Below are positions 55,576 to 64,000 of a stretch of 64,000 nucleotides of DNA, piece after piece. Source of the DNA: JACCTI01 sp038237435 (GTDB lineage: Bacteria > Verrucomicrobiota > Verrucomicrobiia > Chthoniobacterales > UBA10450); the NCBI GenBank assembly GCA_038237435.1, contig JBBRYT010000012.1, forward strand, positions 61,551 through 125,550. Direction: 5' to 3'. Made by a program: the position numbers and the translations under genes. The number at the start of each line of letters is the position of its first letter. Position 1 is the first letter of the stretch. The notes below the pieces were generated by a model. The model saw only the letters and a list, made by a program, of their open reading frames with translations, made no database searches and had not been told where the DNA came from.

Positions 55576-57402
55576 TTAGGGCACGATCGCGCGGTAGACG
55601 CGGAAGGCGGTGCCGGCCGGCGGAGTATCGATGATGGAGAACCGGCCGTTCGGATCCGCGACCTGAAAGCTGAGGAAGCTCCAGTTCGCCGGCAGCGCCG
55701 GCAGCACGTTTGAGTATTGCACAGTGTATTGCTGGCCGGGATTCCCGATGAAGCTGATCCTGTAACCTCCGCCGGCGTTGTTCGCCACCTGGCCACCGAT
55801 TTGCACCATCGATGCCGTCGGATTCACGGTCATCGCCAGCTGGTAGCTGTTACTATCGAGCGCGCCGTCGTTCACTTTCACCGGCACTGCGAGCGTGCCG
55901 AAGAAGTTGTTAACCGGCGTGATCGTGTTGGTGCTCCGGGTGTAGTTCACGCCATTGGAGGCGGTCAGGGTGAAGCCGGTTGGATAGCTGTTATCTACAT
56001 CGGTCACCTGGAGGTCGGAGAACATGAGCGTCCGTGCCGTGTTGAAGCTGGTCGAGACCGGCAACTGACCGGTGATCGTAGGCGCGTCGTTCACGGCGGA
56101 GACGGTGACGGTGAAGGTCCGCTGGAAGGTGTTCACGCCGCCGTTTGCCGTGCCGCCATTATCCGTCACGGTCACGGTGATAACCGCTGTGCCGTTTGCA
56201 TTGGGAACCGGGGTGTAAGCAAGGGAGCCGGTCGCATTCGGACTCGTGTAGGTGACAGTCGGATTTGGGATCAACGCCGTGGTCCCCGAGGTTGCCGTCA
56301 CCGCCAGCACCTGCGTCTCATTTGACGCGCCCGTGCCGATCCCTGCGAGATTCACCGTCTGCTGCGCCGCGTCTTCCAGGATTGCCGCCGGATTGGAGAT
56401 TGCAGACAAGGTCGGTGCGTCGTTCACGGCGGAGACGGTAATCGAGACCGTCGCGGTGTTCGAGTCGGCCGCGCCGTCGTTGGCCTTGAAGGTGAAGCTG
56501 TCGCTGCCGTTATAGTTCGCGCCTGGCGTGTAGGTCAGGTTCGGCGCAGTCCCGCTCAGGCTGCCGTTCGTTGGTCCTGTCACCACGCTGTAGGTTAAGG
56601 GGTTGCCGTCCACATCTGAGGCCGTAAGCGTGATCGCTTTCGCGGTGTCCTCGTTCGTCGTGACCGACTGCGCGTTCGCCACCGGCGGCGTGTTATGGAT
56701 TGAGAGCCCTGGGCTGACGATGTTGTTTGTATCCAGCGTTACAGAGCTGTTTTTGGCCAGAAGCCGGCCAGTCACATTAGCGCCTGTTCCCGCAGTTATA
56801 GACTGCTGAGCGAGGATGTTCCCGCTGAAACGACAGTTAGTACCAAGGTTCGCAGAGCTGCCGACTGTAAAGTAAACGTTCCGGGGGTCGGCGCCGTTGA
56901 TTAGGCGAACCGCGCTGGAACTTCCCATGAAGAACGCGCCGGGAATTTGGAAGATGAAGCGTGCGGTGGAATCACCCTGGGCATCAAGCGTCAGGTCGCC
57001 CGATGTAATGGAATCCGAGCCGGTAGAATTATAAACCCCAGGCGTTAATGTCAATCCGCCGAGCTCACCCGAGAGGCTGGTAGTCAGGGGCATCGGGGCG
57101 GAAAAGGCGGTGTAGGCAGTAGACAAGTCAGCCTGAGCTTGCATCGCTAGACCGTCATTTGCGTGGAACGCGCCGTTGCTGAGAATGCCGGGCGGGAATC
57201 CGGTGATGCTACTGCCAGGGCTGACTCCGACGTCCCCGTTGGAAACGGTAGTGGGACCAATGCTGGCGACGGTGGAACCGCCCAGGACGACGAAATTCTC
57301 GGCTGTTCCGAGGGATTGCGCTTGAGCTTGAGCCGTGAAATTCGCCAACGCTGCGAGGGTGAAGAGAAGGCTTGAGACGAGCCCAAGGCGAAGTGATTTC
57401 AT
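55576..57402 (-). CDS. Exported ice-binding-like (DUF3494) protein with cadherin/Ig-like repeats
   Basis: 608 residues from ATG 57402. Signal peptide (MKSLRLGLVSSLLFTLAALA...AQA), then a DUF3494 domain (~30-225: FVVLGGSTVASIGPTTVSNG, GVYNSTGSDSITSGDLTLDA, FIFQIPGAFFMGSSS, GRLLAKNSSVTLDTN). Three or so VCBS/cadherin-like modules follow (DGNPLTYSVVTGPTNGSLSG, NYNGSDSFTFKANDG, VSAVNDAPT), and a C-terminal domain (YRISFIGNPGQQYTVQYS) seen at the end of many exported Verrucomicrobiota proteins. DUF3494 proteins include antifreeze proteins, but many are adhesins or unknown. It lacks 11-mer copies and lies between two dinB sequences. Confidence 0.87.
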   Translation of the reverse strand: MKSLRLGLVSSLLFTLAALANFTAQAQAQSLGTAENFVVLGGSTVASIGPTTVSNGDVGVSPGSSITGFPPGILSNGAFHANDGLAMQAQADLSTAYTAFSAPMPLTTSLSGELGGLTLTPGVYNSTGSDSITSGDLTLDAQGDSTARFIFQIPGAFFMGSSSAVRLINGADPRNVYFTVGSSANLGTNCRFSGNILAQQSITAGTGANVTGRLLAKNSSVTLDTNNIVSPGLSIHNTPPVANAQSVTTNEDTAKAITLTASDVDGNPLTYSVVTGPTNGSLSGTAPNLTYTPGANYNGSDSFTFKANDGAADSNTATVSITVSAVNDAPTLSAISNPAAILEDAAQQTVNLAGIGTGASNETQVLAVTATSGTTALIPNPTVTYTSPNATGSLAYTPVPNANGTAVITVTVTDNGGTANGGVNTFQRTFTVTVSAVNDAPTITGQLPVSTSFNTARTLMFSDLQVTDVDNSYPTGFTLTASNGVNYTRSTNTITPVNNFFGTLAVPVKVNDGALDSNSYQLAMTVNPTASMVQIGGQVANNAGGGYRISFIGNPGQQYTVQYSNVLPALPANWSFLSFQVADPNGRFSIIDTPPAGTAFRVYRAIVP

Positions 57403-57435
57403 TCGATTATTCACATACTCGAGCGTCGCGAGCAT

Positions 57436-57720
57436 AGGTCGTTTCGTTTTCCTCGGGTAACGAACGACTTTGTTTCTTCAGCCCAGCAGTCGAGTCGTCG
57501 CGCGGTGGTCATGATGGTGTAGAAGGGTTCCGTCCAACGTCGAGCACAAACGCCACGAGCCTACTTATTTAATTGCTCCACAGCGGGTAAGTGGGGTTTG
57601 CACAGGTCCGCCTCATTTCGGAGAATTCTGTCCGCTCACCTGCGTTCGTGATCGCGCGCAACGGATCATCAATTTCAAAAAATCTTCGCCGAACCGCACC
57701 GGCCGCTGCTCGAGTCAGGG
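57436..57720. other. Spacer with no recognisable gene
   Basis: Promoter side of the exported protein. GTTTCGTTTTCCTCGGGTAACGAACGAC contains a weak inverted word (TCGTT/AACGA), but nothing is clearly recognisable in the ~285 bases. Confidence 0.3.
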
Positions 57721-57725
57721 CGCTG

Positions 57726-57905
57726 CCGGCTTTGCCAGACCGCCTGCGAAGCCAGCCCGCGCATCCCAGATCCGGATGATCCCGTCGTCGCCAGCGGAAG
57801 CGAGTCGGCTGCCATTCGGGCTCCAGCGACGGAAGTGGCGCGGCGGGACGCGGCTACATCGCTACGAGACGAGGGCGCTGGCGAGTTTATCTCCCTTGCG
57901 CGAAA
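57726..57905 (-). pseudogene. WD40-repeat remnant
   Basis: On the minus strand, 57836 down to 57726 reads RRWSPNGSRLASAGDDGIIR followed by IWDARAGFAG, a textbook WD40 blade. Slightly upstream, in another frame, SRKGDKLASALVS before a stop is also blade-like. No start or complete propeller exists, so this is debris of a WD40 gene, probably cut when the dinB region was rearranged. Confidence 0.7.
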
Positions 57906-57912
57906 TTCTCAC

Positions 57913-58971
57913 GTGAGTTCGAACCCGACACCGCGCGCGATCATCCATCTCGACATGGATTGCTTTTACGCGGCGATCGAAGTGCGCGATCGGCCGGCGT
58001 TGAAAGGCAAACCGGTCGGGGTCGGCGGCGCGCGTGATCGTCGCGGCGTGCTCACCACCTGTAATTACGAGGCGCGCAAGTTTGGCGTGCGCTCGGCGAT
58101 GCCGACATTCATGGCGCTGCAGCGTTGCCCGAAGCTGATCATCGTTCCGACCCGATTTGATGTTTACCGGCGCGAATCGGCCGTCATCGGCGAAATGCTC
58201 CTGCGCTTTTCGCCGCTGATGGAGCCGCTGTCGCTCGACGAAGCCTATCTCGATGTGACCGCGCATCAGGAGGAGCCGGGAGCGCTCGCGGAAACGATCC
58301 GCGATTTGATCTTCGCGAAAACAAAACTAACCGCTTCGGCCGGAATTGGGCCTAACAAGTTGATCGCGAAGATCGCGAGTGACCTGGAGAAACCGAACGG
58401 ACAATTCGAAGTGAAACCGGAAGCGGTGGCGGAATTCATGGCTGAGTTACCGGTGCGAAAACTCTGGGGCATCGGCCAAGTGACAGAACAAAAAATGGAC
58501 TCGTTAGGCATAAAGACCTGCGCGCAGATGCAGCGCTTCTCGCGTGTGGAGCTTTGCCAGCATTTCGGAAAATTCGGACTCGAACTCTATGATCAATGTC
58601 GCGGGATCGATCAGCGTCCGGTCGAGCCGCATCGCGAACGCAAATCGCTCAGCAACGAGGAAACCTTTTCGCGTGATCTCGAAACGCTCGAGCAATGCGA
58701 AGAAGAACTGCCGGCCTTGTTCGAAGAGCTGGCGGCTGAGTTGGCGCAAAAAGCAGCGGTCCGTCCCGTGACCAAAGTTTTCGTGAAACTAAAGTTTAAT
58801 GATTTCACTCGCACCACGGTTGAACGGGCCGGTCTGCCGGTTTCGCTCGACAGTTTCATTACGCTGCTGCGCGAAGGCTTCGCGCGCACGGGTAAACCTG
58901 TGCGATTAATCGGAGTGGGCGTGCGTTTCGCAGATAGCGAAACTGCCGACGCGCAACTCGCCCTGCTCTAA
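57913..58971 (+). CDS. dinB: DNA polymerase IV
   Basis: Y-family translesion polymerase, 352 residues from GTG 57913 (MSSNPTPRAIIHLDMD). Catalytic Asp in HLDMDCFYAAIEV, steric-gate region, SLDEAYLDVT with the Asp-Glu pair near residue 110, HhH region ASAGIGPNKLIAKIAS, and the little-finger domain. The C-terminus QLALL fits a sliding-clamp-binding peptide. An upstream frame to 57835 runs through WD40 debris and is not used. An exact 11-mer is at 58499 and a one-mismatch copy at 58350. A 5' fragment of a second copy is at 55042. Confidence 0.95.
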   Translation: MSSNPTPRAIIHLDMDCFYAAIEVRDRPALKGKPVGVGGARDRRGVLTTCNYEARKFGVRSAMPTFMALQRCPKLIIVPTRFDVYRRESAVIGEMLLRFSPLMEPLSLDEAYLDVTAHQEEPGALAETIRDLIFAKTKLTASAGIGPNKLIAKIASDLEKPNGQFEVKPEAVAEFMAELPVRKLWGIGQVTEQKMDSLGIKTCAQMQRFSRVELCQHFGKFGLELYDQCRGIDQRPVEPHRERKSLSNEETFSRDLETLEQCEEELPALFEELAAELAQKAAVRPVTKVFVKLKFNDFTRTTVERAGLPVSLDSFITLLREGFARTGKPVRLIGVGVRFADSETADAQLALL

Positions 58972-58974
58972 ACC

Positions 58975-59102
58975 TGTCAACCTGAGGCTGGCGCAGCGCG
59001 CCGAAGGATCTCGTCAATGCTAGCGGGCATACTTCTTACGACGCGCGTTATTCGTTTGTCCCGGCGGAAGATCCTTCGCCGTCTGCGCGGCTCCGGATGA
59101 CA
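58975..59102. repeat. Second interspersed inverted repeat (TGTCA..GAAGGATCT type)
   Basis: TGTCAACCTGAGG...GAAGGATCT (58975-59011) faces AGATCCTTC...CCGGATGACA (59069-59102). Same family as 44901-44998, more diverged, located between dinB and the reductase gene. Confidence 0.7.
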
Positions 59103-59142
59103 GCTTGCGAGGGCGCGCCATAACAAGACTGTATATTATCTT

Positions 59143-60219
59143 GTGGAACCAAATCTTTTTTCGCCGCTGCAATTACGGGAGGTGCATTTGCGTAATCGCA
59201 TCGGCGTTTCGCCCATGTGCGAATATTCGAGCGTTGATGGTTTCGCGAACGATTGGCACCTCGTGCATCTAGGCAGTCGCGCGGTCGGGGGCGCAGCGCT
59301 GGTCATGACTGAAGCCACGGCTGTTACGGCCGAGGGGCGCATCAGTCCGCAGGATCTCGGTCTTTGGAAAGACGAACACATCGAAATGCTGGCGCGCATT
59401 TTTCGTTTCATCGAAACGCAAGGCGCGGTGCCCGCGATGCAACTGGCGCACGCGGGACGAAAAGCGAGCACGTCGCCGCCATGGGAAGGTGGTAAGCCGG
59501 TGAGCGAAGCGGATGGCGGTTGGCGCCCTATTCTTGCACCGAGCGCGCAAGCATTCGATGAGAAGAGCATCGTTCCGCGCCAAATGACGCGCGATGAAAT
59601 TGCGCACGTAGTGCAAGCATTCGCGGAAACGAGCCGGCGCGCTGGGGACGCAGGCGCGAAGATTATCGAGGTGCACTCCGCGCACGGTTATCTCCTGCAC
59701 GAATTTCTTTCGCCGCTCAGCAATCAGCGGACGGATGAATACGGCGGCACGTTTGAGAATCGCGCGCGTTTTCTGCATGAAGTCATCGCCGCCATTAGAC
59801 AGGTCTGGCCGGAACGCTACCCGCTTTTCGTCCGCATTTCGGCGACCGATTGGATCGACGGCGGCTGGGATTTGGAACAATCGATCGCGCTCGCGAAAAC
59901 TTTGAAGACGCTGGGCGTCGACCTGATCGATTGTTCCTCGGGCGGCGCTGCTCCGCGCGCAAAGATTCCAAGCGGGCCTGGATATCAGGTGCCGTTTGCC
60001 GAGCAGATTCGGCGTGAAGCAAACATGGCAACGGCCGCAGTCGGATTAATTACCGAGGCGGCGCAAGCAAATGAAATTGTGCAGAAGGGCCAGGCCGACA
60101 TGGTTTTTCTCGCGCGACAATTACTGCGCGATCCGTACTGGCCATTGCATGCGGCGCTCGAACTCGGAATCGAAATGAAAGCGCCGATTCAATACGGTCG
60201 CGCGTTTAACAAAAGCTGA
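59143..60219 (+). CDS. OYE-family NADH:flavin oxidoreductase (YqjM-like)
   Basis: 358 residues, FMN-containing TIM barrel reducing activated alkenes. LFSPLQLREVHLRNRIGVSPMCEYS contains the Cys typical of the YqjM subgroup; MQLAHAGRKAS, IEVHSAHGYLLHEFLSPLSN with the substrate-binding His-Ala-His pattern, RISATDW and FLARQLLRDPYWP complete the signature. The GTG at 59143 is the only plausible start. The next gene starts one base after its stop, likely co-transcribed. Confidence 0.93.
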   Translation: MEPNLFSPLQLREVHLRNRIGVSPMCEYSSVDGFANDWHLVHLGSRAVGGAALVMTEATAVTAEGRISPQDLGLWKDEHIEMLARIFRFIETQGAVPAMQLAHAGRKASTSPPWEGGKPVSEADGGWRPILAPSAQAFDEKSIVPRQMTRDEIAHVVQAFAETSRRAGDAGAKIIEVHSAHGYLLHEFLSPLSNQRTDEYGGTFENRARFLHEVIAAIRQVWPERYPLFVRISATDWIDGGWDLEQSIALAKTLKTLGVDLIDCSSGGAAPRAKIPSGPGYQVPFAEQIRREANMATAAVGLITEAAQANEIVQKGQADMVFLARQLLRDPYWPLHAALELGIEMKAPIQYGRAFNKS

Positions 60220-60220
60220 C

Positions 60221-61114
60221 ATGACGAAACGCTGGCCTGTCATTCTCTTCTATAAGTACATCGCGATTGCGGGACCGGAAGTTTTCGCGCGCGCGCAACG
60301 CACGCTTTGTTCATCGCTGCAATTGAAAGGGCGCGTTTTGATCGCGGAGGAAGGAATCAACGGCACGTTGGCCGGGTCCGTAGATGCGATCGATAAATAT
60401 GTCCGCGCCTTGCACGCGGATGCGCGCTTCGTTGATGTGGCGATTAAATACAGCGACGGCGATGCGAACACATTTCCCAAGCTGGTTGTGAAGGTGCGAT
60501 CCGAAATCGTCGCGCTTGGCGTTGGCTCGCTCGCGCCCGATCAACACAATCAACTTTCTCCCGCGGAATGGAAACGAATGATGGAAGAAGACGCGGAGGC
60601 GGTCGTGCTCGACGTGCGGAATCGTTTTGAATCCGACGCCGGAAAATTTGAGAACGCGATCGTGTGCGAAATCGAACACTTCCGCGAGTTGCCCGCTTAC
60701 GTCAGTCGATTGGAACCGCTAAGGAATAAGAAGGTGCTGATGTATTGCACGGGTGGAATCCGCTGCGAAAAGGCATCGGCCTTGTTACGAAGCCGCGGAT
60801 TTGAAAACGTCTTCCAACTCCACGGCGGCATCGTGACCTACCAGGAACAATTCGGAAACGAGCACTGGCAGGGCGAATGTTTTGTTTTCGATCAGCGCAT
60901 GACGGTGCGGGTCGAGGAAGGGTTGAAGCAGGTCGGGCGTTGCGCACACAGCGGTCGCCTAACGAGTCGTTTCGTCAATTGCCTGCACGACCCATGTCAC
61001 AAACTTTTCCTTCTCTCGGAAGAAGCTGAGCAGGAAAACAGGAATCATCTGCTCTGTCCCACTTGCTTGAGCGAAGGAATCATCTTCGCCACCGCCGAAT
61101 ACGCGAAAAATTAA
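60221..61114 (+). CDS. trhO: tRNA uridine(34) hydroxylase (rhodanese-domain TrhO/YceA)
   Basis: Hydroxylates U34 of tRNA on the way to 5-methoxy- or carboxymethoxyuridine. 297 residues: N-terminal domain (ILFYKYIAIAGPE, RVLIAEEGINGTLAG), central rhodanese domain with the active-site loop YCTGGIRCEKA (Cys near residue 176), and a C-terminal Cys-rich segment (CHKLFLL.., CPTCLSEGI). An exact 11-mer lies at 60957. The stop overlaps the convergent methyltransferase-like gene by four bases. Confidence 0.93.
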   Translation: MTKRWPVILFYKYIAIAGPEVFARAQRTLCSSLQLKGRVLIAEEGINGTLAGSVDAIDKYVRALHADARFVDVAIKYSDGDANTFPKLVVKVRSEIVALGVGSLAPDQHNQLSPAEWKRMMEEDAEAVVLDVRNRFESDAGKFENAIVCEIEHFRELPAYVSRLEPLRNKKVLMYCTGGIRCEKASALLRSRGFENVFQLHGGIVTYQEQFGNEHWQGECFVFDQRMTVRVEEGLKQVGRCAHSGRLTSRFVNCLHDPCHKLFLLSEEAEQENRNHLLCPTCLSEGIIFATAEYAKN

Positions 61115-61785
61115 GGCCGCTCCCCGACATAAATCATGTGCGCGAAACGCTTCGCGCGTTCGTGCGCCTTCGCGGGGATTTCTTTCGGCAAAAAGCCGGC
61201 GCGCGAAAGTTGTTCGGTGAAACCAGGCTCCGGTTCGGCTGACCAAAAGGCGACGCGACCGCCGGGCATGAGTGCATCCCAAATCGCGCGCAATCCGCGC
61301 CGACTGTAAATGCGCGAGTTCTTCGCCTGCACAAACGACGTCGGTCCGTTATCTACATCGAGAAGAATGGCGTCGTAGGAAGTCTTCGCGGCACGCCGCA
61401 GGAGCGCGAAAACATCTTCGGCGAAAATTTCCACGCGCCGATCGTTCAGCAGCTCACCGTTTACCGCCGCGAGCAGTTCGCGATTCCACTCGATCACTTC
61501 GGGAATGAGCTCGGCCACGTGCACTACGCCGATTTTTCCGATCATTTCCAAGACGCGTTTGAGACTGAACCCGAGACCGAGGCCGCCGATGAGAACGCGG
61601 CGACTCGCTGAACGCCCGAGATTTTGGCAGGCTTCTTGTGCGAGCAGAATTTCCGATGTCGTGGACGTGCTGCTCATAAGCTGGCGGCCATTCAGCTTGA
61701 TGAAATAATCGCCGTCGTGTTCGTGCAGACTGAGACGCGAACCGTCGGGGGTGCGGGCTTCGGCGAGATTGCGAAACGGCTTCAT
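61111..61785 (-). CDS. Spermidine-synthase-like SAM-dependent methyltransferase fold protein
   Basis: 224 residues from ATG 61785. The Rossmann motif RVLIGGLGLGFSLKRVLE is followed by VAELIPEVIEWNRE, EDVFALLRRAAKTSYDAILL and DVDNGPTSFV, the pattern of spermidine-synthase-type proteins. An open frame continues upstream to 62202 but lies opposite or inside the RluA-type gene and is not used. It starts 11 bases after that gene's stop, with an 11-mer variant in between. Substrate unknown. Confidence 0.8.
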   Translation of the reverse strand: MKPFRNLAEARTPDGSRLSLHEHDGDYFIKLNGRQLMSSTSTTSEILLAQEACQNLGRSASRRVLIGGLGLGFSLKRVLEMIGKIGVVHVAELIPEVIEWNRELLAAVNGELLNDRRVEIFAEDVFALLRRAAKTSYDAILLDVDNGPTSFVQAKNSRIYSRRGLRAIWDALMPGGRVAFWSAEPEPGFTEQLSRAGFLPKEIPAKAHERAKRFAHMIYVGERP

Positions 61786-61796
61786 CGCTGGACTCG

Positions 61797-62666
61797 TTAG
61801 ACCAAACGCACCAGATCCTTCGGCAAGGGCGATTCGAAATTCATTTCCTTCTGCGTGACCGGATGCACGAACTTCAAGCCGCACGCATGCAAGGCGAGCC
61901 GATGCGCCGGATTCGTTTTGGCGCCGTATTTTTCGTCGCCGATAATCGGATGGCCGAGGTCGGCAAGGTGCACGCGGATCTGATGACGTCGTCCCGTTTC
62001 CAAGGTGAGCTCGAGCAGGGTTCGTTTTGCACTTCGCTTCAAGACGCGGAAATGCGTCACGGCGTGACGCGTTTCCGCACTCGCCGGCGCGCTGTAAACT
62101 CGGAACGGATTCGTTTCGTTGAGGTGCGATTCGAGCGTTCCTTTCTCTTTCGGCAATGTTCCCTCGACCACTGCTTCGTAACGTTTCACGACTTGATCCC
62201 AACCAGTTTGCAGCGCCGCTTTTGCTTCTGGAGTTTTTGCGAAAACCATCAGTCCAGATGTTTCGCGGTCGAGCCGATGCACGATCCAGATGCGATCGTG
62301 CGCGTGTGTTTTCCCGCGCCGGAGATATTCGGTTAATTGGAAATAGGCCGTCTTCTCCTCTTCCGCGATGCTCGCGACGCTCAGAAGATTTTCCGGTTTC
62401 TCGATCACGATCAGCGTCGCGTCCTCGAAATAAACTTTCATTCCCGAAGGCAACGACGCCATTGGAATGGCGAAACGATCGGAGCGAATCGCCACCAGAT
62501 CGCCCTTCTGCAGCGGATGATTGAATTGCGAAACCGGCCGGCCATTCACGGTCACGGCCTGATACTTGAGCCAGGTCCGCACCTGTTTTTTCTTCACCTC
62601 GGTCCAGTGCGCGAAGAGAAACGGCAACAGTTCTGCGGGCGCTTCCACCGTGAAGGAATTGCGCAT
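61797..62666 (-). CDS. RluA-family pseudouridine synthase
   Basis: 289 residues. An N-terminal S4-like domain (VRTWLKYQAVTVNGRPVSQF) precedes the RluA catalytic domain with HRLDRETSGLMVFAK (catalytic Asp), ETGRRHQIRVHLADLGHPI and GDEKYGA. It isomerises uridine in rRNA or tRNA; the site cannot be named. Its stop codon TAA lies in a GTCTAACGAGT variant at 61792-61802. It is transcribed away from the enoyl-CoA hydratase gene, 22 bases downstream of the latter's stop, same strand. Confidence 0.93.
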   Translation of the reverse strand: MRNSFTVEAPAELLPFLFAHWTEVKKKQVRTWLKYQAVTVNGRPVSQFNHPLQKGDLVAIRSDRFAIPMASLPSGMKVYFEDATLIVIEKPENLLSVASIAEEEKTAYFQLTEYLRRGKTHAHDRIWIVHRLDRETSGLMVFAKTPEAKAALQTGWDQVVKRYEAVVEGTLPKEKGTLESHLNETNPFRVYSAPASAETRHAVTHFRVLKRSAKRTLLELTLETGRRHQIRVHLADLGHPIIGDEKYGAKTNPAHRLALHACGLKFVHPVTQKEMNFESPLPKDLVRLV

Positions 62667-62688
62667 AAATAAAACGCCGCGCGGCGAT

Positions 62689-63456
62689 TTATTGCGGAGC
62701 CCAGTTCGGCGAACGTTTCTCGAGAAAAGCGGCGATACCTTCTTTCATCTCCGGCGATTCGCGCGCCTGCATGTGATGCGCGAGCGAATGCTCGATGTCT
62801 TCCTTCACCGAGGTTGACCAGAGCTGCTCGAGCAGACGCTTCGAATTAGCCAGCGCGCCGGGTGCATTCTGCAAAATCGATGTGATCAACTTCTGCACCG
62901 CGGCATCTAACTCGTTAGGCGCGACCACGCGATTGATCAGACCCATGGTCAAGGCGCGCTCTGCTTCAAACAATTCGCCGGTGAGAAGAAGTTCGCGAAT
63001 ATCGCGCTCGCGCAATTGGCGACGCAAAAATGTCATGACCAAACCGGCGACCAGACCGCGCTTCGCTTCCGGGTAACCGAATTTTGTTCGCTCGGCCGCG
63101 ACGACAAAATCACACGCCGACATGATTCCTGCGCCACCGGCGACAGCCGCACCATGAACCACGGCGATGGTAACCAGCCGCGTCTGACTGATCGCGAGCA
63201 AAGTCTTGGCGACTAATCCTGCGGACTCATGCGCCTTGTCGGTTTGCCCGACTTCCTGCAAATCGAGCCCGGTGCAAAAAGCCTTCCCCGCCCCGCGCAA
63301 AATAAGGATGCGTTGTGTCTCATCAGCCGACGCGGCATCGATGGCCGCGACAAGTTCGGTCATCAATTCAATCGTCAACGCATTGCGGCGCTCGGGGCGA
63401 TTGAGCGTGACGATTGTGGTGTGGGCAGATTGTTTTTCGACGAGAACGACTGGCAT
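62689..63456 (-). CDS. Enoyl-CoA hydratase/isomerase (crotonase) family protein
   Basis: 255 residues. LNRPERRNALTIELM, GAGKAFCTGLDLQEVG (first oxyanion region) and VHGAAVAGGAGIMSACDFVV (second oxyanion glycine), with FGYPEAKRGLV where the catalytic Glu lies. Close relatives include methylglutaconyl-CoA hydratase. It diverges from the HMG-CoA lyase-like gene with 23 bases between starts, suggesting a leucine-degradation pair sharing a promoter region (inference). Confidence 0.92.
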   Translation of the reverse strand: MPVVLVEKQSAHTTIVTLNRPERRNALTIELMTELVAAIDAASADETQRILILRGAGKAFCTGLDLQEVGQTDKAHESAGLVAKTLLAISQTRLVTIAVVHGAAVAGGAGIMSACDFVVAAERTKFGYPEAKRGLVAGLVMTFLRRQLRERDIRELLLTGELFEAERALTMGLINRVVAPNELDAAVQKLITSILQNAPGALANSKRLLEQLWSTSVKEDIEHSLAHHMQARESPEMKEGIAAFLEKRSPNWAPQ

Positions 63457-63479
63457 GCTCTAGTTTGTTCCTCGCCAAG

Positions 63480-64000
63480 ATGGAATCCGTCAAGCTCATC
63501 GAATGTCCACGCGACGCGTGGCAGGGACTTCCGCGCCAGATTCCGACCGCGCGAAAGGTCGAATATCTGCGCGCTTCGATCGACGCGGGCTTTCGTCACA
63601 TCGACGCGGTCAGTTTTGTTTCGCCGAAGGCGGTGCCGCAGATGGCCGACAGCGAAGAAGTGCTCGCGCAACTCGGCCGTCACGAGGGCGTGGAAATTAT
63701 CGGCATCGTCGTGAACCAAAAAGGCGCGGAGCGCGCCATCGCCACCGGAGCAGTGACCACACTCGGGTTCCCCTACTCCATTTCGGAAACGTTCCTGCGT
63801 CGAAATCAAAACCAATCGCCGGAAGAAAACCTGGCGATCTTGCGACAAATCGCGGAGCGGGCCGAGCAAGCCGGTTTGGGAATGGTGGTGTATATCTCGA
63901 TGGCGTTCGGCAATCCCTACGGCGATCCGTGGAGCGAAGCGCGCGTCGCGGAAGCAGCGCAGAGGATCACCGACCTTGGTATCTGCTCCATTTCGCTGGC
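63480..64000 (+). CDS. Hydroxymethylglutaryl-CoA lyase-like protein, 3' end outside window
   Basis: Open from ATG 63480 to the window end: 173 codons, MESVKLIECPRDAWQGLPRQ. HMGL-like TIM-barrel motifs seen: CPRDAWQ (R-D of the metal site), HIDAVSFVSPKAVPQMADS and YISMAFGNPYGDPW. The usual HMG-CoA lyase start 'ECPRDGLQ' is slightly changed here (AWQ). It cleaves HMG-CoA to acetyl-CoA and acetoacetate in leucine catabolism if the assignment is right. Divergent from enoyl-CoA hydratase. Confidence 0.87.
   Translation, partial: MESVKLIECPRDAWQGLPRQIPTARKVEYLRASIDAGFRHIDAVSFVSPKAVPQMADSEEVLAQLGRHEGVEIIGIVVNQKGAERAIATGAVTTLGFPYSISETFLRRNQNQSPEENLAILRQIAERAEQAGLGMVVYISMAFGNPYGDPWSEARVAEAAQRITDLGICSISL

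Noticed and set aside
61786..62202. N-terminal extension of the spermidine-synthase-like protein
   Set aside because: Low-complexity and fully opposite in frame to the RluA-type gene's conserved domain on the same strand; ATG 61785 gives the normal fold start.

Overview
The window reads as one contiguous stretch of a moderately GC-rich bacterial chromosome. It is most likely from a soil-type Verrucomicrobiota, probably of the Chthoniobacterales kind; this is inference. Pointers are a Pro/Thr-rich exported protein ending in two 'IGGFI...RALGPSL' domains, exported proteins ending in APETG-plus-hydrophobic tails, and a mix of housekeeping genes with little long-range operon structure. No rRNA, convincing tRNA or CRISPR array was found.

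Layout. 0-8 kb: a 5'-truncated fatty acid desaturase, the repeat-rich exported protein, metH and a lipoprotein amidase. 8-18 kb: polysaccharide deacetylase, ffh-rpsP, a frameshifted DUF4394 protein, khpA, trmD, fabF and a lipid-transfer-like protein, then pdxJ-acpS. 18-34 kb: CHRD protein, GH27 glycosidase, TMEM175-like channel, metG, a second desaturase, M28 peptidase, a CPBP-comF-accD-folC operon, tlyA-nadK and a Thr/Ser dehydratase-like enzyme. 34.3-40.1 kb is an accessory island: an IS1-like transposase, small unknown genes, truncated or frameshifted genes and a damaged toxin-antitoxin pair. 40-48 kb: a Cys-rich secreted peptide, DUF1761 protein, cytochrome P450, lysC, thrC and a triple-fused E1alpha-E1beta-E2 2-oxoacid dehydrogenase. 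48-55 kb is a tightly packed minus-strand operon: SIR2-like/TIR protein, STAND NTPase with TPRs, flavoprotein and histidine phosphatase. 55-64 kb: a dinB fragment, an ice-binding-like exported protein, WD40 debris, intact dinB, an OYE-family reductase, trhO, a methyltransferase-like protein, an RluA-type synthase, enoyl-CoA hydratase and the start of an HMG-CoA lyase-like gene.

Two things stand out. (1) An 11-mer, ACTCGTTAGGC or its complement, is scattered through the window: about 25 exact copies and about 49 copies of its 8-base core CGTTAGGC, counted by hand. Orientation is balanced. It lies mostly inside core genes, sometimes supplies stop codons (twice for two convergent genes at once), and is nearly absent from exported repeat proteins and the accessory island. 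It behaves like a DNA-uptake-type or other genome-wide signal word. (2) The SIR2-like/TIR plus STAND-TPR pair is translationally coupled and looks like an immune or cell-fate signalling module. Its SIR2 half appears to have lost both catalytic residues, leaving TIR as the probable effector.

Several genes (DUF4394, a conserved hypothetical, the RelE-like toxin, one island gene) are broken by single small indels. Genuine decay and assembly error cannot be told apart from this sequence alone.
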